Below, piece by piece: positions 1-5,072 of a stretch of 5,072 bases of DNA; position 1 is the stretch's first letter, and the number at the start of each line of letters is the position of its first letter. Source of the stretch: Bacillota bacterium (GTDB taxonomy: Bacteria; Bacillota; DTU065). Under the pieces are notes generated by a model. It saw only the letters and a list, made by a program, of their open reading frames with translations. It did no database searches and had not been told where the DNA came from. The stretch is from NCBI GenBank assembly GCA_012842235.1, contig DUTE01000426.1, positions 1-5,072 on the forward strand. The letters run 5' to 3'. The position numbers and the translations under genes are program-made.

Positions 1-13
1 ATAGTCTTTTAAG

Positions 14-1168
14 TTAAAACGACCAGTCTTCTACTCTTTTTTCATCATGAAAATAATATAAAAGAGCATCTCTTATTCTCTCACAAGCTTTACCATCACC
101 ATAGGGATTTGGTGCTTTGGCCATAGCTTCGTATTCGGTTTTATTTTTCAGAAGATTATTTGCAGTTTTAATAATTTTTTCCTTATCTGTACCTACAAGT
201 TTAAGGGTTCCTGTCCTTAAGCCCTCAGGCCTTTCAGTTACATCTCGAAGGACTAAAACTGGTACACCTACTGCTGGTGCCTCTTCCTGCAAACCTCCTG
301 AATCGGTCAGTAAGAGATATGATCTAGCCATTAAATTAACCCATTCTTTATATGGTGGAGGTGATATAAGATGAATTCGGTCTTTGCCTCCTAATAGGCG
401 CTCTGCTGTGTTTTTTACAAGAGGATTAGGATGTACAGAATAGACCAATTCCACCTCAGGATTGGCTTTTACAATCTCAGAAAGTGCTTGAAATACTTCT
501 TCAAGAGGTTGGCCTAGATTTTCTCTCCTGTGAGCTTCTCCTAGTAGTATAGGTTTACTAAAGTCTAAGTTATTAAGAATTGGTTCTGCAAAAACATAGT
601 CTTCTTCTACCATAGGTAAAAGTGCATCAATTACTGTATTTCCTGTAACAAAGATACTATCAGGAGATATTCCTTCTAGAAGAAGATTGCCTTTTGCCCT
701 TGTAGTAGGTGAAAAGTGAAGATCTGCCATTGTTCCTGTAAGACGGCGATTGATTTCTTCGGGAAATGGTTGCCACTTATCAAATGTTCTTAGACCTGCC
801 TCTACATGGCCAACTGAAACTTGATTATAGAACGCTGCTAAAGATGATGCAAACGTTGTTGTCGTATCGCCGTGGACTAAAACAATATCTGGTTTTTCTT
901 GGTTTAAAATCGCCTCTAAACCTTCTAAAACTCTTGTTGTGATACCTGTTAGGGTCTGTCCCTTCTTCATAATATTTAAATCATAGTCAGGCACAATGTT
1001 GAAAAGATCAAGTACCTGATCGAGAATCTCCCTATGTTGTGCAGTTACAGTTACTTTTGTTTCAAATCGACTATCTTTCTCTAGTACTTTTACAAGAGGT
1101 GCCATCTTGATCGCCTCTGGTCTTGTCCCAAACACCATCATCACTTTGATCTTTTTTTTCGCATACAA
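14..1168 (-). CDS. wecB: UDP-N-acetylglucosamine 2-epimerase (non-hydrolysing), WecB/MnaA
   Basis: This cytoplasmic enzyme interconverts UDP-GlcNAc and UDP-ManNAc; in Gram-positive bacteria UDP-ManNAc supplies the second sugar of the teichoic-acid linkage unit. The protein is 384 aa from the chosen TTG, a normal family length. It has the two-lobed GT-B-like fold signatures in order: GTRPEA (14-19), HGD (99-101), GHVEAGLRT (120-128), FPEEINRR (135-142), TGN (176-178), AHRREN (212-217), HPNP (246-249), TDSGG (288-292) and RDVTERPE (308-315). Residues D101, E123, E137 and H213 lie where the family has its catalytic and binding side chains. The reading frame stays open upstream to a TTG at 1204, but the TTG at 1166-1168 has an AGGGGG site 9 nt before it and places the protein start just ahead of the first beta strand. 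The start overlaps the end of the upstream transferase gene. The TAA stop is 13 nt from the window edge, so the next gene is not visible. Function is sure; the exact start is less so (ATG at 1139-1141 is an alternative). Confidence 0.94.
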   Translation of the reverse strand: MYAKKKIKVMMVFGTRPEAIKMAPLVKVLEKDSRFETKVTVTAQHREILDQVLDLFNIVPDYDLNIMKKGQTLTGITTRVLEGLEAILNQEKPDIVLVHGDTTTTFASSLAAFYNQVSVGHVEAGLRTFDKWQPFPEEINRRLTGTMADLHFSPTTRAKGNLLLEGISPDSIFVTGNTVIDALLPMVEEDYVFAEPILNNLDFSKPILLGEAHRRENLGQPLEEVFQALSEIVKANPEVELVYSVHPNPLVKNTAERLLGGKDRIHLISPPPYKEWVNLMARSYLLLTDSGGLQEEAPAVGVPVLVLRDVTERPEGLRTGTLKLVGTDKEKIIKTANNLLKNKTEYEAMAKAPNPYGDGKACERIRDALLYYFHDEKRVEDWSF

Positions 1169-2177
1169 CTTTAAGTACCCCCTGCCTTGCAGCTTTAATA
1201 CCAACTACTACTAAAACTGCAGTCATATACCAAAACCCTATCTCTGGACCTGCACTAAATAAAAGCACAGCACCTACTGCAAAAAGAAAATCCACAAAAT
1301 ATAATATCAAAACCGTCTTTCTCTGCCCTAGTCCAAGATGAAGTACTCTATGATGAAGGTGATCCCCATCAGCCTGATAAAAAGGCAGTCCTTGCTTGAG
1401 ACGTCGAAATATAGCAAAAGCTGTATCTAAAAGAGGCAGTCCCAAAGCTAAAAGTGGTACTGCTAAAGTCACTGTTGCAGCACCTTTTAAAGATCCTTCG
1501 ATAGCTAAAGCTCCTACCACAAAGCCTAAAAAAAGTGCTCCCGAATCTCCCATAAATATACGGGCAGGATGAAAATTATAAGGTAAAAAGCCCAAACAAG
1601 AGCCAAGCAAACCACTGTAGAGTACCAAGACAAACCAATCGAGTCGGCGATAGGTTAAAAGCATACAAGTCAGTGAAGCTATAGCTATTGTTCCCGCCGC
1701 TAAACCATCAAGTCCATCAATAAAATTGACCATATTACTCATACCTACAAGCCAAAGAATCGACAGCGGAATAGAAAAAACACCTAGTGAGAAAATTCCC
1801 CCTGAAGGATTGGTTAGATATTCGATTTTAGGACCTGTTAAAACGTAAATAGTAGCAATAGCTACTTGACCCCAAAACTTTGATCTAGGGGAAATATCGT
1901 AAATATCGTCTATAGATCCAAGAATAAGCATAAGAAACGAAGCTATATACAGACTAGGTAGATGGCGAAATTTAGCCACAGGCCAGCTAAGAAATGTAGC
2001 TGCTATAAAACCTGCATAAATAGCCCAACCACCCATAGTTGGCACAGGATAGGTGTTCAATCTGCGTGGCAAAGGCTTGTCCACCCAATTAGCTTTGATA
2101 CTCAAGCGTCTAATAATTGGTGTAAGAACAAGAGTCGTAAAAAAAGCTAGTAATGCTGCTTTTAGTCCTTGCCACAT
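1071..2177 (-). CDS. wecA: Undecaprenyl-phosphate GlcNAc-1-phosphate transferase, WecA/TagO type (MraY-like family)
   Basis: This polytopic membrane enzyme transfers GlcNAc-1-P from UDP-GlcNAc to undecaprenyl phosphate on the cytoplasmic face, the first step of teichoic acid or other envelope glycopolymers. The 368-aa product has about ten to eleven hydrophobic segments. Family motifs are PRRLNTYPVPTMGG (37-50), the Mg-binding DDIYD (90-94), NMVNFIDGLDGLAAG (148-162), FMGDSGALFLG (208-218) and the basic DHLHHR loop (272-277) typical of WecA/TagO rather than MraY. I chose ATG at 2175-2177 because AGGTGA stands 5 nt before it; the GTG three codons upstream has no properly spaced site. The gene follows comEB after 11 nt. 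The last 30 or so residues, after about K342, are hydrophilic and are read from the start of wecB in another frame, so they are probably not a conserved part of the family (see the A8 tract). The family cannot be confused, but the exact sugar is inferred; the neighbouring epimerase supports GlcNAc. Confidence 0.92.
   Translation of the reverse strand: MWQGLKAALLAFFTTLVLTPIIRRLSIKANWVDKPLPRRLNTYPVPTMGGWAIYAGFIAATFLSWPVAKFRHLPSLYIASFLMLILGSIDDIYDISPRSKFWGQVAIATIYVLTGPKIEYLTNPSGGIFSLGVFSIPLSILWLVGMSNMVNFIDGLDGLAAGTIAIASLTCMLLTYRRLDWFVLVLYSGLLGSCLGFLPYNFHPARIFMGDSGALFLGFVVGALAIEGSLKGAATVTLAVPLLALGLPLLDTAFAIFRRLKQGLPFYQADGDHLHHRVLHLGLGQRKTVLILYFVDFLFAVGAVLLFSAGPEIGFWYMTAVLVVVGIKAARQGVLKVVCEKKDQSDDGVWDKTRGDQDGTSCKSTRER
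1152..1159 (-). other. A8 homopolymer and slippery site at the wecA-wecB overlap
   Basis: Eight consecutive A residues (sense strand) followed by G. In the frame of the upstream transferase the tract reads as GAA-AAA-AAA, so it contains an A-AAA-AAA heptamer of the type that allows -1 slippage. A -1 shift or one extra A here would end the transferase three codons later at a TGA (1141-1143) that overlaps an ATG of wecB as TGATG. A +1 shift would join the transferase to the wecB frame. The tract and frames are seen directly; any slippage is inference. A sequencing indel in the homopolymer is an equally simple explanation. Confidence 0.55.
1178..1183 (-). promoter_or_regulatory. Ribosome binding site of wecB
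   Basis: AGGGGG on the minus strand, 9 nt before the TTG at 1166-1168. It lies inside the 3' coding part of the upstream transferase gene. It favours this TTG over the more distal TTG at 1202-1204, for which the site would lie inside the coding region. Confidence 0.6.
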
Positions 2178-2182
2178 TATCC

Positions 2183-2188
2183 TCACCT
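2183..2188 (-). promoter_or_regulatory. Ribosome binding site of wecA, next to the comEB stop
   Basis: AGGTGA on the minus strand, 5 nt before the ATG at 2175-2177; with two further bases (AGAGGTGA) it overlaps the comEB TAG stop (2189-2191). It decides the start: the alternative GTG (2184-2186) lies within this site. The overlap with the preceding stop suggests translational coupling. Confidence 0.7.
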
Positions 2189-2632
2189 CTAGCTTAGGAG
2201 ATTTAGCCTAACACCTGCTTCGTTCAGTAAATCTAGTGCCAGTTCATCTGGGTATGCACCTTTAAAAAAAATCTCCTTCACGCCAGCATTAATAAGCATT
2301 TTAGCACAGAGTGCACAAGGCTGATTTGTACAATAAAGAACTGAGCCATTAGTGGATACACCATGTAAAGCCGCTTGTATAATTGCGTTTTGCTCTGCAT
2401 GTACTGCACGACAAAGTTCTTGACGCTGACCTGAGGGAATATTGAGCTGCTCCCTAAGACAACCTACTTCAAGACAATGGCTTACACCACTTGGGGCACC
2501 ATTATAACCAGTACTAAGTATACGTTTATCTCTTACAAGAACCGCTCCTACCTGTCGACGCAGGCAGGTGGAGCGGGTAGCTACCAAAGTAGCAATATCC
2601 ATAAAATACTCATGCCATGACGGTCTTTGCAC
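2189..2632 (-). CDS. comEB: dCMP deaminase, ComEB family
   Basis: A zinc-dependent cytoplasmic deaminase converting dCMP to dUMP, the precursor for thymidylate. The 147-aa protein opens with RPSWHEYFM (3-11), a typical start for this family, and carries the cytidine/deoxycytidylate deaminase signature: HAE at 78-80 (H78 zinc ligand, E80 proton shuttle) and PCALC at 105-109 (C106 and C109 zinc ligands). GYNG (42-45) and further cysteines (C23, C53, C58, C74) are also as expected; some family members bind an additional structural zinc through such residues. The start is GTG, supported by a GGGGG-type SD and by the family N-terminus; the next ATG (residue 11) would remove conserved residues. The protein is at the short end for the family but looks complete. 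It lies 11 nt downstream of upp, so two pyrimidine genes are adjacent. Despite the com name, a role in competence is not implied. A tRNA or riboflavin-type deaminase is less likely because of the N-terminal motif. Confidence 0.93.
   Translation of the reverse strand: MQRPSWHEYFMDIATLVATRSTCLRRQVGAVLVRDKRILSTGYNGAPSGVSHCLEVGCLREQLNIPSGQRQELCRAVHAEQNAIIQAALHGVSTNGSVLYCTNQPCALCAKMLINAGVKEIFFKGAYPDELALDLLNEAGVRLNLLS
2542..2576 (-). repeat. Imperfect GC-rich inverted repeat inside comEB
   Basis: The arms CGCTCC-T-ACCTG (2543-2554, plus strand) and CAGGTGGAGCG (2565-2575) pair over 11 bp with one bulged base and a 10-nt loop; the outer C2542-G2576 pair extends it to 12 bp. It is markedly more GC-rich than its surroundings and falls on codons for about residues 19-30 of the deaminase. 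No T run follows on either side, so it is not an intrinsic terminator. It may be a chance result of arginine and cysteine codons. Confidence 0.5.
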
Positions 2633-2639
2633 AAAGAGA

Positions 2640-2646
2640 CCCCCTA
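2640..2646 (-). promoter_or_regulatory. Ribosome binding site of comEB, containing the upp stop codon
   Basis: TAGGGGG on the minus strand, 7 nt before the GTG at 2630-2632. The first three bases are the upp stop codon, so ribosomes ending upp sit on the comEB initiation site. It supports the GTG start. Confidence 0.65.
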
Positions 2647-3273
2647 TTTAGTACCATAAAGCCTATCTCCGGCATCTCCTAGGCCTGGTACGATATAACC
2701 AAGTTCATTTAAGTGAGAGTCTTGAGCTGCAACATATATATTTACATCGGGATGAGCTTTTTGCACAGCTTTGATTCCCTCTGGTGCTGCAATTAAATTC
2801 ATTAGCTGAATATTTTTGCCACCACGGGCTTTTATGAAGTTGATAGCTGCAACTGCTGAACCACCTGTAGCAAGCATTGGGTCTACAATGATTATATCTC
2901 TCTCACCGATATCTAGAGGCAACTTACAGTAGTATTCTACTGGTTTAAGTGTTTCTGGATCACGGTAGACACCGATGTGACCAACTTTAGCATTAGGTAT
3001 TAATCGTAAAATACCATCAACCATTCCTAAACCTGCCCTGAGAATAGGTACAATTGCTAATTTTCTGCCTGCTAGGCGATAAGCTTTTGCTTTACATATT
3101 GGTGTTTCCACCTCAACAGGTTCGGTAACCATATCTTTGGTAACTTCATATGCCATTAACATTGAAATTTCGTCTACTAACTCCCTAAATTCCTTACATC
3201 CTGTTTCTTTATCTCTAATAATAGACATCTTGTGCTGGATCAAAGGGTGATCAAAAACAAATACCTCGCTCAT
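2644..3273 (-). CDS. upp: Uracil phosphoribosyltransferase
   Basis: A cytoplasmic pyrimidine-salvage enzyme: uracil + PRPP gives UMP + pyrophosphate. The 209-aa product has exactly the usual bacterial length. Visible motifs are PILRAGLGM (76-84), the PRPP-binding loop [10 protein letters not shown] (131-140) and the uracil-binding C-terminal segment [13 protein letters not shown] (192-204). The N-terminus ([13 protein letters not shown], 4-16) is typical. The ATG at 3271-3273 is preceded by AAAGGAA at a good distance. It starts 44 nt after the phosphatase-RpiB ORF, with no terminator-like hairpin in the gap, and its stop lies within the comEB SD. RpiB upstream makes ribose-5-phosphate, the precursor of the PRPP used here, which gives the order metabolic sense. 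No PyrR-type attenuator is visible directly upstream. In B. subtilis glyA precedes upp; here it does not. Confidence 0.97.
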   Translation of the reverse strand: MSEVFVFDHPLIQHKMSIIRDKETGCKEFRELVDEISMLMAYEVTKDMVTEPVEVETPICKAKAYRLAGRKLAIVPILRAGLGMVDGILRLIPNAKVGHIGVYRDPETLKPVEYYCKLPLDIGERDIIIVDPMLATGGSAVAAINFIKARGGKNIQLMNLIAAPEGIKAVQKAHPDVNIYVAAQDSHLNELGYIVPGLGDAGDRLYGTK

Positions 3274-3280
3274 AACCGAC

Positions 3281-3287
3281 TTCCTTT
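3281..3287 (-). promoter_or_regulatory. Ribosome binding site of upp
   Basis: AAAGGAA on the minus strand, 7 nt before the ATG at 3271-3273, in the 44-nt gap after the fused phosphatase-RpiB gene. The gap holds no hairpin with a T run and no convincing promoter. Confidence 0.7.
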
Positions 3288-3317
3288 CTCTTGGAATAGC
3301 AGATAAAAGCTAACATC

Positions 3318-4214
3318 CTAACAGCTTTCATGGCTAGATATCTTCTTAAGTCTTCCAGCATGCCGGCCACCTGCAAAATCAGTTTTCAAGAATGTTTCAA
3401 CGATATAAAGTGCAAGATTTTTGCCGGTAACTCTGCCACCAAGAACAAGAATATTACTATCATTATGTTCTCTTGCCATCTTCGCCGAATAGACATCGCC
3501 AACTAATGCAGCTCTGATTCCAGGAACTTTGTTAGCTGCAATACTCATACCAATACCTGTTCCACAAATTAATATTCCTACGGGATACTCCCCTTTTGCA
3601 ACACTTTCTGCAACACTAAAGGCAATATCAGGATAGTCAACCGACTCTTGGCTAAAACAACCAAAATCCTCATATTCGATGCCGTTTTCGTCAAAGTATT
3701 TACGAACTTCTTCCTTGAGCTCAAAGCCTCCATGATCAGATCCTAAAGCTACTTTCAACACCATTTGCATCTTCCTCTTGATTATAATAGCAGCCATCTT
3801 AACTAGACGCTCAATCTCGCTAGCTGTTCTTTCATAATCAGCTAGTGAACCACCGTAGGGATCAGTAATATCACCTTCTTCGCCGACAAACTCTTTTAAA
3901 GTATAGATTTTGTTTGCAGTTTCTGAAAAATGTCTTTGAAGATAATCCTTATGAGAAGTAGTCATCGTTAAAATAAGATCACTATCTTCAAGCACTTTGG
4001 CTGTGATTTGTTGTGCCTTATGCTGCTCTAATTCAAGGTTTAAACCTCTCTTCTTCAAAGCTTCAATAGAACCTTTACTAGCTTTTTCACCATCTAGTGC
4101 AAAAAGCCCTTTAGAACTAACTCTAACACTAGTTCCTTTAAGCTCTTGCTTCATCAAAGCCGCAGCCATAGGAGAGCGGCAAGTGTTGCCTGTGCAGACA
4201 AACAAAACCTGCAA
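3318..4214 (-). CDS. Fusion of low-molecular-weight (YwlE-type arginine) phosphatase and ribose-5-phosphate isomerase B
   Basis: One uninterrupted 298-aa frame joins two complete enzymes that are separate adjacent genes (ywlE, ywlF/rpiB) in B. subtilis. Residues 1 to about 148 are a low-molecular-weight phosphatase with the P-loop CTGNTCRS (C7 nucleophile, R13) and the general-acid DP at 118-119. T11 in the loop is the residue that in YwlE favours phospho-arginine over phospho-tyrosine, so the substrate is probably arginine-phosphorylated protein (inference). Residues 151-298 are RpiB, interconverting ribulose-5-P and ribose-5-P: SDHGG (159-163), ICGTGIGMSIAANK (216-229, C217 the likely catalytic base), REHND (248-252) and GRHAGR (283-288). 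The TTG at 4212-4214 is chosen because AAGGAGGG lies 6 nt before it and it puts the catalytic cysteine at position 7 as in YwlE; a GTG at 4247 would place the SD inside the coding region. An SD and ATG for a separate RpiB remain at the junction. Domains are sure; whether the fused polypeptide is the working form is not. Confidence 0.93.
   Translation of the reverse strand: MQVLFVCTGNTCRSPMAAALMKQELKGTSVRVSSKGLFALDGEKASKGSIEALKKRGLNLELEQHKAQQITAKVLEDSDLILTMTTSHKDYLQRHFSETANKIYTLKEFVGEEGDITDPYGGSLADYERTASEIERLVKMAAIIIKRKMQMVLKVALGSDHGGFELKEEVRKYFDENGIEYEDFGCFSQESVDYPDIAFSVAESVAKGEYPVGILICGTGIGMSIAANKVPGIRAALVGDVYSAKMAREHNDSNILVLGGRVTGKNLALYIVETFLKTDFAGGRHAGRLKKISSHESC
3773..3778 (-). promoter_or_regulatory. 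Internal ribosome binding site for a separate RpiB
   Basis: AGAGGA on the minus strand, 8 nt before an in-frame ATG (3762-3764, codon 151 of the fusion) that would begin a 148-aa RpiB of normal family length. It is probably the relic or still active initiation site of an originally separate rpiB. A second ATG (3768-3770) is too close to the site. Confidence 0.5.
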
Positions 4215-4220
4215 AACAAT

Positions 4221-4228
4221 CCCTCCTT
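4221..4228 (-). promoter_or_regulatory. Ribosome binding site of the phosphatase-RpiB gene
   Basis: AAGGAGGG on the minus strand, 6 nt before the TTG at 4212-4214, the best SD match in the window. It sits in the 33-nt gap after the sua5 stop (TAG, 4248-4250) and decides for the TTG against the upstream GTG at 4245-4247. Confidence 0.8.
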
Positions 4229-4247
4229 GCTTTTCTATCTTATACAC

Positions 4248-5072
4248 CTATTTTCCTGCAAAAATTCTTTGCCCACCAGCTGCTCTTAATATGCGATCGT
4301 TAATTGCTACTGCTAATCCGTTCCCACTAATAGTTTCTGCAAGAATTATATCAACATCTGTCTTATCAAAATAACGTAATGCACCATAGAGATTTGCAGC
4401 AATCTCTTCAAGATTATCACGGCTTCCTAAGGAAATCTTATGTTCTACAGGGAAAAGATCGATATTTTCGTCTGTAGTAAGCACGCCAACTAAAGGACCT
4501 TTTTCTGCAATTATTTTCAATATCTCTCTTACCTGTGCCTCTACATCACCTATAACAAGATAAAGTGGAGCCTTAGGAGCATAATGTCTATATTTCAACC
4601 CAGGTGATTTCACCTTTGTACCAGGTTTTATCACAGCTTGTCTTGTTTGTGGCAAAACTTTCTGAAGCATCTCTAAGGTTACGCCACCAGGCCTTAAAAT
4701 CTCAGGTATCTCACCAGAGAGGTCTAATACAGTAGATTCTAAACCAATACCGGTATGGCCACCATCTATAACCCCTGCAATCTGACCACTAAGATCCTCA
4801 AGAACATGCTTAGCTTCTGTAGGACTAGGTCTTCCTGAACGATTGGCAGACGGAGCAGCTATTGGTGTTTGTGACTGCTCTATTAAGTCTAAAGCAATTT
4901 TGTTTTGGGGAGATCTTACAGCAACTGTAGTAAGCCCTCCTGTAGTCACGTCTGGAACAATTGGTTTTCTAGGTAGTACCATTGTTAAAGGTCCAGGCCA
5001 AAAATGTTTGGCTAAAAGATAGAATTTATCATGGGTGTAAGCAATTTTTTCTACATCTTTGGCTTCCTTTAC
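4248..5072 (-). CDS. ywlC: L-threonylcarbamoyladenylate synthase, Sua5/YwlC (5' end outside window)
   Basis: The enzyme makes threonylcarbamoyl-AMP from threonine, bicarbonate and ATP, which the TsaB/TsaD machinery uses to form t6A37 in ANN-reading tRNAs. The frame is open to the right edge: 274 residues are visible and the N-terminal part, roughly 60-90 residues by family length, is missing. The ATG at 4980-4982 is internal, because HFWPGPLTMVLPR (visible residues 23-35), a conserved YrdC-domain motif, spans it. Other landmarks are PIAAPSANRSGRPSPT (70-85), GLESTVLDL (110-118), LRPGGVT (126-132), the inter-domain linker SPGLKYRHYAP (156-166) and a C-terminal Sua5 domain (about 167-274) ending near NDRILRAAGG. 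The C-terminal domain identifies the long Sua5/YwlC form rather than the short TsaC. It is the first gene of the visible run; in B. subtilis ywlC likewise precedes the YwlE-type phosphatase gene. The TAG stop is 33 nt before the next start. Confidence 0.95.
   Translation of the reverse strand, partial: VKEAKDVEKIAYTHDKFYLLAKHFWPGPLTMVLPRKPIVPDVTTGGLTTVAVRSPQNKIALDLIEQSQTPIAAPSANRSGRPSPTEAKHVLEDLSGQIAGVIDGGHTGIGLESTVLDLSGEIPEILRPGGVTLEMLQKVLPQTRQAVIKPGTKVKSPGLKYRHYAPKAPLYLVIGDVEAQVREILKIIAEKGPLVGVLTTDENIDLFPVEHKISLGSRDNLEEIAANLYGALRYFDKTDVDIILAETISGNGLAVAINDRILRAAGGQRIFAGK

Noticed and set aside
117..374. 85-codon plus-strand ORF
   Set aside because: It lies wholly within wecB on the opposite strand, has no good SD and no recognisable protein features.
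1962..2150. 62-codon plus-strand ORF
   Set aside because: It is antisense to the conserved N-terminal part of wecA; composition looks like a shadow frame.
2194..2211. Short inverted repeat TTAGG/CCTAA near the comEB stop as a terminator
   Set aside because: Only a 5-bp AT-rich stem inside coding sequence, with no T run after it and another gene starting 11 nt after the stop.
3274..3317. Possible attenuator or promoter in the 44-nt gap before upp
   Set aside because: Too short for an attenuator; only a 4-bp TAGC/GCTA pairing and an SD are visible, with no convincing -35/-10 pair.
4215..4247. GTG at 4245-4247 as the start of the phosphatase-RpiB gene
   Set aside because: It would put the strong AAGGAGGG site inside the coding region and add 11 residues before the P-loop strand that YwlE-type proteins lack.
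3997..4374. 125-codon plus-strand ORF
   Set aside because: It is antisense across the phosphatase start and the sua5 end; the sense frames carry clear family motifs and this one carries none.
4248..4982. ATG at 4980-4982 as the start of the Sua5 gene
   Set aside because: Thirty further in-frame codons reach the window edge and include the conserved FWPGPLT motif directly before and across this ATG, so the gene is truncated by the window and not short.

Overview
The window is a single run of six co-directional protein genes on the minus strand, with no RNA genes, mobile elements or CRISPR array. Gene families, gene order and strong purine-rich Shine-Dalgarno (SD) sites, combined with TTG and GTG starts and visibly AT-leaning DNA, point to a Gram-positive-type bacterium of the Bacillota, most likely a member of the Clostridia. 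This is a class-level inference; no genus can be named. The block resembles the ywlC-ywlE-ywlF-(glyA)-upp region of Bacillus subtilis, but without the ywlD, ywlG and glyA genes found there.

In transcription order (right to left): the 3' part of a Sua5/YwlC threonylcarbamoyl-AMP synthase gene (4248-5072, open at the right edge); a single ORF fusing a low-molecular-weight phosphatase of the YwlE protein-arginine phosphatase type to ribose-5-phosphate isomerase B (3318-4214); upp, uracil phosphoribosyltransferase (2644-3273); comEB, dCMP deaminase (2189-2632); a polytopic WecA/TagO-type phospho-GlcNAc transferase (1071-2177); and wecB/mnaA, UDP-GlcNAc 2-epimerase (14-1168). Gaps are 44 nt or less, the last two genes overlap, and no terminator or promoter is evident, so the block is probably one operon or part of one. 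No stretch over 300 bases lacks a gene.

The genes link plausibly. RpiB supplies ribose-5-phosphate, the precursor of PRPP, which Upp uses to make UMP. The dCMP deaminase feeds dUMP to thymidylate synthesis. The last two genes use UDP-sugars to start cell-envelope glycopolymers: WecA/TagO puts GlcNAc-1-P on undecaprenyl phosphate, and WecB/MnaA makes UDP-ManNAc for the next sugar. Sua5 (t6A tRNA modification) and the phosphatase are housekeeping genes.

I see no undescribed multi-gene system. The points worth a second look are the in-frame phosphatase-RpiB fusion, which still carries a well-placed internal SD and ATG for RpiB, and an A8 slippery tract at the wecA-wecB overlap, where one reading gives an out-of-frame tail on WecA and another gives a compact TGATG junction. 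Several starts differ from the longest ORFs: an SD-based reading moves three of them inward.
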